Shown here piece by piece: positions 1 to 8,611 of a stretch of 46,263 bases of DNA. The position numbers were made by a program, and so were the translations under genes. Every line of letters starts with the position of its first letter. Within the stretch, counting starts at the first letter, position 1. This stretch comes from JBBDNV01 sp040877415 (GTDB taxonomy: Bacteria > Planctomycetota > Planctomycetia > Pirellulales > PALSA-1355): positions 1-46,263 of the forward strand of contig JBBDNV010000208.1 in NCBI GenBank assembly GCA_040877415.1, given 5' to 3'. The notes under the pieces are model-generated. The model saw nothing but the letters and a program-made list of their open reading frames with translations. It searched no databases and was not told where the DNA came from.

Positions 1-1167
1 TTGCGAGTGGCGATCGTTCACGATTGGTTGGTGACCTACGCCGGCTCGGAGCGCGTGCTCGAGCAGCTCATCGCGCTGTTTCCGCAGGCCGACGTCTTCA
101 GCCTGATCGATTTTTTACCGGCCGGCGAGCGCCGCTTTCTGGCCGGCAAGCGCGTGACCACCAGTTTCCTCCAGCGGCTGCCTTATGCGCGGCGCAAGTA
201 CGCGGCCTATTTGCCGCTGATGCCGCTGGCCGTCGAACAGTTCGACCTCTCGCCGTACGACCTGGTGATCTCCAGCAGCCATTGCGTGGCCAAGGGCGTG
301 CTCACCGGACCCGACCAGCTCCACATCAGCTACGTACACACGCCGATGCGATATGCCTGGGACGCGCAGCACGAACATTTGGCCGGCGCCGGCTTGGATC
401 GCGGGCTGCGGGGATGGTGGGCCCGCTGGATGTTGCACAAGCTGCGCATGTGGGACGTGCGCAGCGCCAACGGCGTCGACTCGTTCGTGGCCAATTCTCA
501 TTTCATCGCGCGGCGCATCGAAAAGGCCTATCGGCGAACGGCGCGGGTCATCTATCCACCGGTCGACACGGACGCCTTTTCGCCCAATGAGAACCGCGAG
601 GATTTTTTTGTCACGGCATCGCGGCTGACGCCGTATAAAAAGGTCGGCGTGCTGGTCGAGGCGTTCCGGCGAATGCCCAGCAAACAGCTCGTCGTGATCG
701 GCGAGGGCCCTGAGCTAAAATCGCTGCGGGCTCGCGCGCCGGCGAACGTCAAGCTGGCCGGTTATCAAAGTTTCGAGGCGCTGCGGTCGTACCTGGAGCG
801 CGCGGCGGCGTTTTTGTACGCGGCGCGCGAAGATTTCGGGATCGTGGTGGCCGAGGCCCAGGCGGCGGGCTGCCCGGTGATTGCCTTCGGCCGGGGCGGA
901 GCGGCCGAGATCGTTCGCGGCGCGCAAGCCGAACGGCCGACCGGCGTGCTGTTCGAGGAGCAAACGCCCGAGTCCGTGGTCGCGGCGGTTGCCGAATTCG
1001 AGCACGGGCGCAACCGCATCACGCCGGCCGAATGCCGCGCCGGCGCCTTGCGGTTTGGCGTGGATCGATTCCGGCGCGAGTTCTTCGAGCACGCGATGCA
1101 GGCGTGGGAGGACTTCCAGCACAGCAAGTCCCGCCGTGCCCCCGTCACGTCGCTGCGGGTGGCGTGA
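1..1167 (+). CDS. GT4-family glycosyltransferase (GT-B fold)
   Basis: Predicted cytoplasmic transferase adding a sugar from an NDP-sugar to a growing surface glycan. The 388-residue reading has the N-terminal beta strand MRVAIVHDWL, a segment YVHTPMRYAWD at 111-121 seen in mannosyl/rhamnosyl-type GT4 enzymes, a nucleotide-sugar region with SRLTPYKK at 207-214, and the EX7E motif with E277 and E285. The reading starts with TTG at the very first base, so its ribosome site lies outside the window and the true start may be slightly upstream. The N-terminus looks nearly complete. It converges tail-to-tail with the next glycosyltransferase, 11 bases apart. Donor and acceptor cannot be told from sequence. 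Confidence 0.9.
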   Translation: MRVAIVHDWLVTYAGSERVLEQLIALFPQADVFSLIDFLPAGERRFLAGKRVTTSFLQRLPYARRKYAAYLPLMPLAVEQFDLSPYDLVISSSHCVAKGVLTGPDQLHISYVHTPMRYAWDAQHEHLAGAGLDRGLRGWWARWMLHKLRMWDVRSANGVDSFVANSHFIARRIEKAYRRTARVIYPPVDTDAFSPNENREDFFVTASRLTPYKKVGVLVEAFRRMPSKQLVVIGEGPELKSLRARAPANVKLAGYQSFEALRSYLERAAAFLYAAREDFGIVVAEAQAAGCPVIAFGRGGAAEIVRGAQAERPTGVLFEEQTPESVVAAVAEFEHGRNRITPAECRAGALRFGVDRFRREFFEHAMQAWEDFQHSKSRRAPVTSLRVA

Positions 1168-1178
1168 AACGTCGCGGC

Positions 1179-2696
1179 TCAGGCGGCGCGTTCCATCAAG
1201 CCGCGTTCGGCCGGGCCGGCGGCGTCGGGCTGGCGAACCACGGCCTGCCCTTCCTTCAAGCGATAGAGCAAATCCAACCACTGATGAGTGCATCGTTCGA
1301 GAGAGTAGCGTTTCACGCGCTCGCGGCCGCGAGCGATGAGCTCCGCCCGCAGCGCAGGCGATTTTTCCGGCGCCACGAGCCGTTCGATGGCGTCGGCAAT
1401 CGAAGACACGTCATACGGATTGCAATAGAGGGCCGCGTCGCCCATCGCCCAACGATGCGCGGGAATGTCGGAGGCGATTACCGGCACGTGGCACTGCATG
1501 GCCTCCAATGGCGGAAAACCGAAGCCCTCGGCCAGCGAAGGGAACACGAAGGCCTCGGCGTGCGTGTACAGAACGCGAAGCTCGTCGGTGGAAACGCGCT
1601 CCAGATGGATCAAGTCGCCGCATTCGATGAGTTCCCGCATGGCCGCCAGAATGGGAAGATACCGCCAACCCGGACTGCCGACGATCAACAGCTTCAGGTC
1701 CGGCACCGCTTGCTTGACCGCCTCACGAAATCTCACGGCATTGAAGGCCTGGATGAGACCGATGAAGTTCTTGCGGGGCTCGAGCGTCGAGACGCACATC
1801 AGGTAGCGTGGCTTCTGTTTGAGCCGCTCTTTCGGCCTGGCCCCCGTCGCCGGCGAGCGCCGCGTCTCGATAATGCAACGGAGCTGATTCGGATCGGGAT
1901 CGGGCCGATGCGCCTCGCAAAGCATGTTCGGCACCGTGTCGCTGTGCGGGCCCAATTGCGGGTAGACCGTGGTCAAATCGTCGCGCGTCGGCTCCGAATT
2001 ACAAACGAAGAACGCGCGCTTGAGACATTGCCGGATTCCACGATGGTGCGCCTTGATCACGAGCGGATTCACCATCGTGTCGGGGTCGAGAAGCGGGATC
2101 ATGTCGTGGTACCGCACGATCTGGCGAGTGCCGGCGCTTGTGCGAAACGGGCGCGGACCCTGCACGATCAAAAAATCATATCCGCGCGTGTCGATTCTGA
2201 CCGGCCGCCGGTTGGTAAGCGTTCGCGCGTGCACCATTCCATCCGACAAGTCCGACAACAGGAATCTGCCGTTTCGCGCCAAGGAAATATCTTCCGCAGC
2301 CAAGGTGGGGCTGAACAGCAGGCGCCACACGACGGGCCAAAAGATCTCCACCTCCAACAGATCCAACCGCGCCCGGCCGGAGCACGCCAGCGCCAGGAGG
2401 TGCCGCACTTTCTTGAGAATTCGCAGCGGCCTGAAGCTCGGCCAATCGGCGCTCCCATTCGAAAGCTCCCAGAGAAGGCGCGCCTGGTTGTCGAGCCGGT
2501 CGCCCAATGGCGCGCCGGCCGCCAGGAACCGGTGCAGCGGCTTGAACTTGTGCGGTTGATACACAAGCCCGGTCACTTCCACGTTCGGGCTGGTGGCCAA
2601 GGCCTTGTAGAGCAGCCTGACGTCCTGGGCAATTCCACAGTAACCGCGCAGCGCCACGGACAGGTCAAGTAACACGCGTAGCTTCCGGTGCGCCAT
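1179..2696 (-). CDS. GT4-family glycosyltransferase
   Basis: A 505-residue GT-B glycosyltransferase, probably a cytoplasmic chain-extending enzyme of the same polysaccharide locus. The C-terminal half carries STLEPRKN at 303-310, the strand KLLIVGSPGW at 335-344 and the EX7E motif with E390 and E398 in EGFGFPPLE. The N-terminal half is longer than in typical 370-residue GT4 enzymes, with about 100 extra residues before the acceptor-domain core, resembling long two-domain mannosyltransferases. The ATG start is preceded by AAGGA at about 8 bases. It is transcribed away from the methyltransferase gene across a 417-base gap. Sugar specificity is unknown. Confidence 0.88.
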   Translation of the reverse strand: MAHRKLRVLLDLSVALRGYCGIAQDVRLLYKALATSPNVEVTGLVYQPHKFKPLHRFLAAGAPLGDRLDNQARLLWELSNGSADWPSFRPLRILKKVRHLLALACSGRARLDLLEVEIFWPVVWRLLFSPTLAAEDISLARNGRFLLSDLSDGMVHARTLTNRRPVRIDTRGYDFLIVQGPRPFRTSAGTRQIVRYHDMIPLLDPDTMVNPLVIKAHHRGIRQCLKRAFFVCNSEPTRDDLTTVYPQLGPHSDTVPNMLCEAHRPDPDPNQLRCIIETRRSPATGARPKERLKQKPRYLMCVSTLEPRKNFIGLIQAFNAVRFREAVKQAVPDLKLLIVGSPGWRYLPILAAMRELIECGDLIHLERVSTDELRVLYTHAEAFVFPSLAEGFGFPPLEAMQCHVPVIASDIPAHRWAMGDAALYCNPYDVSSIADAIERLVAPEKSPALRAELIARGRERVKRYSLERCTHQWLDLLYRLKEGQAVVRQPDAAGPAERGLMERAA

Positions 2697-3113
2697 CTCT
2701 TGCGTCCTTGCTTGACAGGGCTGCTGGTACCCGGCGTCGAGTCACAACCGCGGATTTGCGGACCCCCCTTCGCACCTCAGAACCTCGTGCGAAATAATCG
2801 TTGACACGGAAAACTAGCATAGCAGCAAGGTTTTTTGAATCCCAATCCCGGCGGGCAACGCAGTTAACCGCTTCTCTGGCCGCGGCGAGCAGCTAGCAGC
2901 ACGGGCCGTCGAGCGTCGTCAGGCGCCCGGTCGGATGCCTTACGTGGCGAACTCTCTCGCGGCACCATCCACTGGAAACCGGCGTTGACAAGTAGTTGCG
3001 GGCACATGTAGGTTGCCTGCCGCTCTAAACTTTCGCGCCTTCGGAGTGCAGCGAGAGTTCGCCGAACGAAACCGTCGGCCCCAAACGCTTCCCGGTACAA
3101 GGAAATTGGTAAC
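2697..3113. other. 417-base divergent intergenic region
   Basis: This gap separates two divergently transcribed genes and should hold promoters for both. A perfect TTGACA lies at 2801-2806 on the plus strand, but no good -10 hexamer is found 16-18 bases downstream. Small ORFs here lack convincing ribosome sites or recognisable content. No RNA gene or repeat was seen. Confidence 0.4.
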
Positions 3114-4820
3114 GTGAAACTTTGGCCGAATTCCATGTTTTTCAGGATGAAGCTACTCAGTCGCGGTTGGACGTCAGGCAGCTATTCGCGTTTGCTCTTG
3201 GATCAAATCTTCAATCGACTACGCACCAGCGCCGTATCGACGGGTGAACAAACACTGGCACTAGGCACCTGCGCGGCCGCTGATACCAAAGACACGAAAG
3301 CGCAACCGACCGCGGCGAGCGTCCTGCCGCACTATCGACGGCGTCCTTTAACCTGTCTCGCCGACGCGGCCGAACTCGAAGTCGGAAACGCGTCGGGATT
3401 TGCCAGGCAGATGCCCGACGACTACGGGTACAGGCAACTGCTGCGGAAATGGTGGGAGTGGGACTACATTGCCAAGAGTGCCGAAGACGTTGGGGTTTTG
3501 AACGGCAATTCACTCGGCGTCGGTATGGGCGTTGGAAATGAGCCGCTGATTTTTTACTTTGCGAATCACTGCAAGAAGATTATTGCAACGGATCTTTACG
3601 CGGCGGACGCGAGTTGGAGGGAGGCGCGCTTCGACCACGCCGACGTCGTTTGCCAGACGTCTCCCATTCCATTTCCGCGCGAGCGGGTCGAGGTCCGCAA
3701 TGCTGACATGAGGGCGCTGGGCATCGCCGACGCTTCGGCCGACTTCGCCTGGTCCTGCTCGAGCATTGAACACGTGCCGACGTTGCGTGATTTGCTGCTC
3801 GTATTCGATGAGTTGGCGCGCGTGTTGAAGATCGGGGGATACGCGTTTCTGACGACTGAATTCTGCCTGTCCCAACCGCCGTACTTGTTGCCTGGCGTCA
3901 ACGCCCTGGATCCCGGCCTTCTCGAGTTGCTCCGCGACTCGCTGGGGGCTTTCGAGTTCGTCGGCGTGACCGATTTGTCCTACAACTTCGCGTATCCCGC
4001 CAATGCGCCGAGTGCCCGCCGGTATGTCCCCCCCGGACTCACGCGGCTGCCATGCGTGCCGATCCAACCGGCGTATCGTTGGGGACAGGTGGCCAATCTG
4101 GTCGGTTTATCGGTTATTGCACCGATCGCATTCGTGCTGCGCAGGCGTGAGGGCGCAAACGCCAAATGGAAGGATCTGCGAATCACGCGTGAAGTCCGGG
4201 CCTTCACCGAATCCGTGGCGCAGCTGAAAGCCGACAGGATCCATGGCGTCGTCAGGCGCCTTCAGCCTCTCGTCGAAAGCGGTCCGCACGGATTGACGCC
4301 CCAATTCTATCATCATGTGTTTCGGTTCTATATTGAAGCCATGGCGAAGGACATCACGTTTTCCAAGCATGACGTCACGCGAGAAATCGCCAAGTTCATG
4401 GGTCAGTTGCCACAAGGCGTCGTCCATGATGCGGACTGCCTGGACATGGTCGGCTACTTGCTCGAAGCGGCCGGACACCACGAAGACGCTGCTCGCCTCT
4501 ATAAACTGGCCATGAATTCGCCCAGCACGAGCCGCGAACACGTCGTCAAGCTCGCATTCGACTATTGCCGAGCCATGAAGCACTTGGGCAAATTCGGCAA
4601 GGCCGTGGAGGCGGCTGCGCCGGTACTGCACGACCTGATTGTTACCGGCAGTTCATCCGACGAGTTGGCTCGCTTGGCGAGCAACCGCAAGCAGTGCGGC
4701 AGCTTAAATCGCAGCGATCTGCACCATCTGCAGAATCTGGTAAGCGACCTCGTTACCCAGTCGAGCACAAACTTCAAAAATGAAGCGTTCCGTTGCGCTC
4801 AGTCATTAGAAGCCGCTTAA
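3114..4820 (+). CDS. Class I SAM-dependent methyltransferase with helical C-terminal extension
   Basis: A 568-residue protein with a methyltransferase-11-like core: glycine-rich motif I GVGMGVGNEP at 135-144, an acidic strand end at D160, and DFAWSCSSIEHV at 210-221 (motif IV) followed by a helix and strand ending LKIGGYAFLTTEF. The part after about residue 380 is helical and weakly TPR-like, with no recognised domain. Within this glycan locus it probably methylates a sugar or caps a chain; that is inference from context. The start is GTG at 3114; an in-frame ATG at 3135 is an alternative. The N-terminal 120 residues show no known domain. Confidence 0.8.
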   Translation: MKLWPNSMFFRMKLLSRGWTSGSYSRLLLDQIFNRLRTSAVSTGEQTLALGTCAAADTKDTKAQPTAASVLPHYRRRPLTCLADAAELEVGNASGFARQMPDDYGYRQLLRKWWEWDYIAKSAEDVGVLNGNSLGVGMGVGNEPLIFYFANHCKKIIATDLYAADASWREARFDHADVVCQTSPIPFPRERVEVRNADMRALGIADASADFAWSCSSIEHVPTLRDLLLVFDELARVLKIGGYAFLTTEFCLSQPPYLLPGVNALDPGLLELLRDSLGAFEFVGVTDLSYNFAYPANAPSARRYVPPGLTRLPCVPIQPAYRWGQVANLVGLSVIAPIAFVLRRREGANAKWKDLRITREVRAFTESVAQLKADRIHGVVRRLQPLVESGPHGLTPQFYHHVFRFYIEAMAKDITFSKHDVTREIAKFMGQLPQGVVHDADCLDMVGYLLEAAGHHEDAARLYKLAMNSPSTSREHVVKLAFDYCRAMKHLGKFGKAVEAAAPVLHDLIVTGSSSDELARLASNRKQCGSLNRSDLHHLQNLVSDLVTQSSTNFKNEAFRCAQSLEAA

Positions 4821-4881
4821 GGCGTCGCTGCGCAGAGCGAGCGTCGAACGCATTGGTCGGCCGACGCAACGCCTTCCATTT

Positions 4882-5829
4882 CTATCGCGTCAGCAGAAGC
4901 TCGATGTGCTGCGCCGCCAGAAGCTGGTCTTTGGACATCGGTTTCAATTCCCCGCACGGGTTCTCGATCCGCCAACAACGAAAACCGAGACCCTCGACGA
5001 GCTCGAGGAATTGCTGCGGGGGTTCCGCGGGGGAAATCATTTTGGGATCAAACTCGCAGATGATTTTCACGTCCTGGCTCCTCCGGAGCAGGCGTTCCAT
5101 TCCGCGAAAGACGTGCGGTTCGCTCCCTTCCGCGTCGATCTTGACGAGATCCACCTTGAACGATTCGTCAGGGAACACCTCGTCCAGCGGGACGGCCTCG
5201 ACTTCGATCGCACGCGCGTGATCCTGCATCTGCTCCAACCATTCTTCGCTGAACGGGTGAATGGAGCTCGACCCCGGATAACGTTCCAGGACGTGAAACG
5301 GAATCCTGCGACGATCGCCGTAGGCCGCCTTGTGAAAAACCGTCACGCGGTCGCCAAATCCGTTGATTCCGACGCTCGTGCTCAATAGCCGGCCGATATG
5401 CGGGTTGGCCTCGAAGGCGTAGTAGCGTCCGGTGGGTCCGATTATCGACGCGCCGAGCAACGTGTAGAATCCCACGTTGGCGCCGACTTCGATGACGGTG
5501 GCGCCCGGATGCAACAAGCGTTCGAAGCGGCCGGCGATCCAGCTCTCCCAGGTTCCTTCCGTGATCAGATGGATGCCCACACCGACGTCGCGGCTGTCGA
5601 CGAGAATGCGGTGTCCGCGCGTCGTTTTGGCGACAACCGTGTTGTCTCCCAGGTAAACCGGCGGCGGACGCATCGATTGGGTCCGCAACTCCTCAACGGC
5701 CTGGCCCAGGCGCGCGATGCTTTCAGAGACTTCGTCCAGTCGATCGACAGCTTTGGTGGCGTTCGAGAGCAGTTCCCGGACGGTGCGCACTTTGCGCATC
5801 GCCGGCTGAAAGACGGAAAAATGAGCCAT
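4882..5829 (-). CDS. FkbM-family SAM-dependent methyltransferase
   Basis: A 315-residue methyltransferase of the FkbM type, a family that O-methylates sugars and other polar groups. Visible motifs are the SAM-binding EVGANVGFYT at 114-123, the ribose-binding acid E140 after YYAF, and VDLVKIDAEGSE at 226-237, characteristic of FkbM. Residues 15-55 form a probable coiled coil (heptad-like ELLSNATKAVDRLDEV). The frame stays open to 5955, but the ATG at 5829 has a strong GGGAGG about 5 bases upstream and begins the natural protein, so it was chosen. It lies downstream of and co-directional with the ABC exporter genes, suggesting glycan modification. Confidence 0.88.
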   Translation of the reverse strand: MAHFSVFQPAMRKVRTVRELLSNATKAVDRLDEVSESIARLGQAVEELRTQSMRPPPVYLGDNTVVAKTTRGHRILVDSRDVGVGIHLITEGTWESWIAGRFERLLHPGATVIEVGANVGFYTLLGASIIGPTGRYYAFEANPHIGRLLSTSVGINGFGDRVTVFHKAAYGDRRRIPFHVLERYPGSSSIHPFSEEWLEQMQDHARAIEVEAVPLDEVFPDESFKVDLVKIDAEGSEPHVFRGMERLLRRSQDVKIICEFDPKMISPAEPPQQFLELVEGLGFRCWRIENPCGELKPMSKDQLLAAQHIELLLTR

Positions 5830-6018
5830 CGTGCCTCCCTGCCGAGACCACACGCCCTTGCGGCCGCCAGCCGGTTCTCCGCCGCCGCGCAGCTCTAGAA
5901 AGACATGGCCCCTCGGACTCGTGCGCAGGTTAGACGTTGACTCAAATCGTGTCAACGCGGCTTTGGCTCGAGGGACAGGTCGTCGGCTTTTTTTCGCCCG
6001 GGGGGAGCGGGGAAGGCC

Positions 6019-6774
6019 TCAGGCGGCGGACGATCGATTGCGATACGTGTTGATCACGCGCGCGGGCTCGCCGACTTCCAGCAGGCGCCCGCGTTCGAGC
6101 AGCGCAACGCGGTCGCTGATTTGAGCCACGGTGGCGACGTCGTGGCTGACAAAAACCATCGTCGTATTGCGCTCGCGAAACTGCTGCATGCGGCGACTGC
6201 ATTTTTTCTGGAATTTTTCATCGCCCACCGCCAGCACTTCGTCGATCAGCAGGATGTCTGGATCCAGGTGGACGGCCACCGAGAAACCGAGCCTTGCTAC
6301 CATGCCCGACGAGTACATGCGCAAGGGAGCGTCGATAAACTCGCTCAGCTCGGAAAAGGCGATGATCTCGGCCGCGCGCTCGGTGACTTCGCGCCGCGTC
6401 ATGCCCAGCAGGATGCCATTGAGCACGATGTTCTCGCGCCCGCTCAGCTCGTGGTTGAAGCCGGCCCCCAGCTCCAGCAGCGGGCAGATGCGGCCGGTGG
6501 TCTCGACAATTCCGCTGGAAGGTCGCAGCACTCCGGCGATCAGTCCCAGCGCGGTGCTCTTGCCGGCGCCGTTGTGACCGATCACGCTGAAGCACTCGCC
6601 GCGGCGCACGACCAGCGAAACATCCACCAGCGCGTCGAACGGCTTGTGCTGCCGCAGCGCGATGATCTGGCTCGGCAAGTGCAGCACCATGTTCTTGAAG
6701 CCCGCCGAAACCTGGCTGCCCATGCGATAGCGCTTCGTCACGTTCTCTAGGCGAATGGCCACGTCGTCAGACAA
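6019..6774 (-). CDS. wzt: Polysaccharide ABC exporter, ATP-binding subunit (Wzt/KpsT-like)
   Basis: ATPase of an ABC-2 type exporter that moves lipid-linked glycan across the inner membrane. Walker A is GHNGAGKST at 66-74, the signature YSSGMVARL at 154-162, Walker B plus D-loop ILLIDEVLAVGDE at 174-186, and the switch histidine H211. At 251 residues it stops right after the nucleotide-binding domain, so it lacks the C-terminal carbohydrate-binding domain of the long O8/O9a-type Wzt proteins. The assigned TTG start overlaps the permease stop by 8 bases; an in-frame GTG at 6762 is an alternative. The overlap indicates translational coupling with the permease. Confidence 0.9.
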   Translation of the reverse strand: MSDDVAIRLENVTKRYRMGSQVSAGFKNMVLHLPSQIIALRQHKPFDALVDVSLVVRRGECFSVIGHNGAGKSTALGLIAGVLRPSSGIVETTGRICPLLELGAGFNHELSGRENIVLNGILLGMTRREVTERAAEIIAFSELSEFIDAPLRMYSSGMVARLGFSVAVHLDPDILLIDEVLAVGDEKFQKKCSRRMQQFRERNTTMVFVSHDVATVAQISDRVALLERGRLLEVGEPARVINTYRNRSSAA

Positions 6775-7567
6775 TTTCGGCGAACCTCCACACGTTCTTG
6801 CAATAGATCAACATCCCCAAGGCGAACCATCCCAGGCTCCACGCCATGGCCACGCCCAAATGGACCAACGGCACGCTTCCGTTGTAAAACAGCCCCTGCC
6901 AGCAAATCACGATCGACGCAAACGGATTGGCGTAGAACACCCAGGTGTACTCCGCAGGCACCGCTTCCAGCGGATACACGACCGGGGCCAGGTAAAAGAA
7001 GATTTGCGTCACCAGCGCCGTCAGACGCTCCAGATCGCGAAAGAACATGTTGGTGGTGGCAATGGCCAATCCCAAGCCGGACGTCATCACGAATTGCAGG
7101 CACAAAAGCGCGGGCACCGCCCACAGCCAATTGAGCCCGGGATACTTGCCGTAATACAGCATGAATCCGACGATCACGGGGATCGAGCAGATGAAATGGA
7201 CCGAGTCGCTTAGCACGCCGGAAAACACCAGCGCCGCGCGCTGGAATCGCACCTTCTTGATCAACGAGCCGTTGCCCAGAAAGTACATATTGGACGCCGC
7301 CGTCGTGTTGGCAAGCCAGTGCCACGGGAACAACCCGGCGATCAAATACAGCGCATACGCCGGGATTTGCACGCGCACCACGACGCGGAAAAACATGAAG
7401 AAAATAAACGCCAGCACCAAGGGGTGCAGCACGCTCCAGGCGTAGCCCATGAAGGTGCTCTTGTAGCGAACCTTGAATTCCTTGCCCAGCAAGACCAGGA
7501 TCAGGTCGCGGTAGTAGATGACGGTCCGGCCAGGAAGCCAGCCGGGTGCAATAGCCGGGGTTCTCAA
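6767..7567 (-). CDS. wzm: Polysaccharide ABC exporter, permease subunit (Wzm/KpsM-like, ABC-2 type)
   Basis: A 266-residue inner-membrane protein with about six hydrophobic segments, for example LHPLVLAFIFFMFF, YALYLIAGLFPWHWL and LVTQIFFYLAPVVYPLEAVP. It has the family hallmarks of a polar N-terminal RDLILVLLGKEFKVRYK and a late NPFASIV segment. It pairs with the overlapping ATPase to export a glycan. The start is TTG at 7567, supported by an AAGGA 8 bases upstream; no ATG lies nearby in frame. It is divergent from the sugar transferase gene across 348 bases, so one regulatory region may serve both arms of the locus. Confidence 0.9.
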   Translation of the reverse strand: MRTPAIAPGWLPGRTVIYYRDLILVLLGKEFKVRYKSTFMGYAWSVLHPLVLAFIFFMFFRVVVRVQIPAYALYLIAGLFPWHWLANTTAASNMYFLGNGSLIKKVRFQRAALVFSGVLSDSVHFICSIPVIVGFMLYYGKYPGLNWLWAVPALLCLQFVMTSGLGLAIATTNMFFRDLERLTALVTQIFFYLAPVVYPLEAVPAEYTWVFYANPFASIVICWQGLFYNGSVPLVHLGVAMAWSLGWFALGMLIYCKNVWRFAEIV

Positions 7568-7915
7568 ATTTGCAATCCTTTGCAGTCAACCGCGGCCGTG
7601 ATGAACGGTCCTGGACGGCTTGGCCGAATGGTCTGTTGGCCGTCTCCGAATCGCCAGACATGGAATCGAGTTGGCCCGCTAGTTTGTGCCATCCATGGCA
7701 CCTGCCCCCGGCGGACATCGATTTCAGAGAGCAGGCGTATACTCGGAAATCACCCCGCGCGTCAACACGATTTTTCCCGCGGACGCTAGCGGCGTCGGCG
7801 CGCCGGCCAGGCAACAAGATCGCCTGGGCAAAATGCCCTAGGCCGCCGGCGCTTGGGTTTGATATAAGATCGCCGCCGCCCGTTCCGGCCGATCCTCACC
7901 GAGCTAGCTGGATAG
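7568..7915. other. 348-base divergent intergenic region in the polysaccharide locus
   Basis: This region separates the exporter genes (minus strand) from the sugar transferase gene (plus strand) and should contain two outward promoters. A TATAAG at about 7862-7867 could be a -10 element for the plus-strand gene, but no clear -35 hexamer is present. No RNA gene or repeat was recognised. Confidence 0.35.
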
Positions 7916-8608
7916 ATGAAATCCGACCCGCCTTCGGCCACCCTCCCCGCATCCGCTGGTTTTCGAACGCGCCGGCGCAATCGCGAGCCGGGTTCACGCG
8001 GCCGCCCAGCCGCGCGGCGCGGGCAAATCGCGCTGGTCGTCAATCGACTGCTCGACGTCGGCGTCTCCGCGGTGTTGCTGGTCCTTTTGGCGCTGCCGAT
8101 GCTCGTGATCGCCGTCGTGGTGAAACTTTCCAGCCGCGGGCCGGCACTGTACAAGCAAAAGCGCACCGGCTTGGGCGGCAAACCGTTCACCATGTATAAG
8201 TACCGCACGATGCAAGTCGACGCCGAAGCCGAAACGGGCCCGGTCTGGGCCAAGCGCGGCGATCCGCGCTGCACGCGCGCGGGAAACGTGCTCCGTCTCT
8301 GGTGTCTCGACGAGCTGCCGCAATTGTTCAACGTGCTCAGAGGCGACATGAGCCTGGTTGGACCCCGACCCGAACGCCCTTATTTCGTCAAGCAATTCTC
8401 CCGATCGATCGCGGCCTACGACCAGCGCCACCAGGTGCGGCCCGGCATCACCGGCTGGGCCCAGATCAACGGTTGGCGCGGCGATACGTCGCTGGAAAAG
8501 CGCGTCGAATTCGACTTGTATTACATCCGCAACTGGTCGCTGTGGTTCAACCTCAAAATCCTGCTATTGACCCCCATCAGGGTGCGGGTCGACCAAAACG
8601 GAAATTGA
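7916..8608 (+). CDS. Initiating sugar-1-phosphate transferase (PglC/WcaJ-like, monotopic)
   Basis: Transfers a sugar-1-phosphate from an NDP-sugar to undecaprenyl phosphate, the first membrane step of glycan assembly. The 230-residue protein has a basic N-terminus, one hydrophobic re-entrant segment at about 47-70, LSSRGPALYKQKRTG at 71-85, the catalytic Asp-Glu pair D132-E133 in LDELPQLFNVL, the MSLVGPRPE loop at 145-153 and RPGITGWAQINGWRG at 175-189. Length fits the small PglC type rather than WcaJ, which has an extra four-helix N-terminal domain. The usual RTSLDE is changed to RLWCLDE. The next gene starts 3 bases after its stop, implying an operon. Confidence 0.93.
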   Translation: MKSDPPSATLPASAGFRTRRRNREPGSRGRPAARRGQIALVVNRLLDVGVSAVLLVLLALPMLVIAVVVKLSSRGPALYKQKRTGLGGKPFTMYKYRTMQVDAEAETGPVWAKRGDPRCTRAGNVLRLWCLDELPQLFNVLRGDMSLVGPRPERPYFVKQFSRSIAAYDQRHQVRPGITGWAQINGWRGDTSLEKRVEFDLYYIRNWSLWFNLKILLLTPIRVRVDQNGN

Positions 8609-8611
8609 AGC

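Noticed and set aside
1032..2672. 546-residue plus-strand ORF overlapping the second glycosyltransferase
   Set aside because: Arg/His-rich shadow of the EX7E-containing GT4 frame.
2864..3136. 90-residue minus-strand ORF in the intergenic gap before the methyltransferase
   Set aside because: No ribosome site, no domain, and it overlaps the methyltransferase start.
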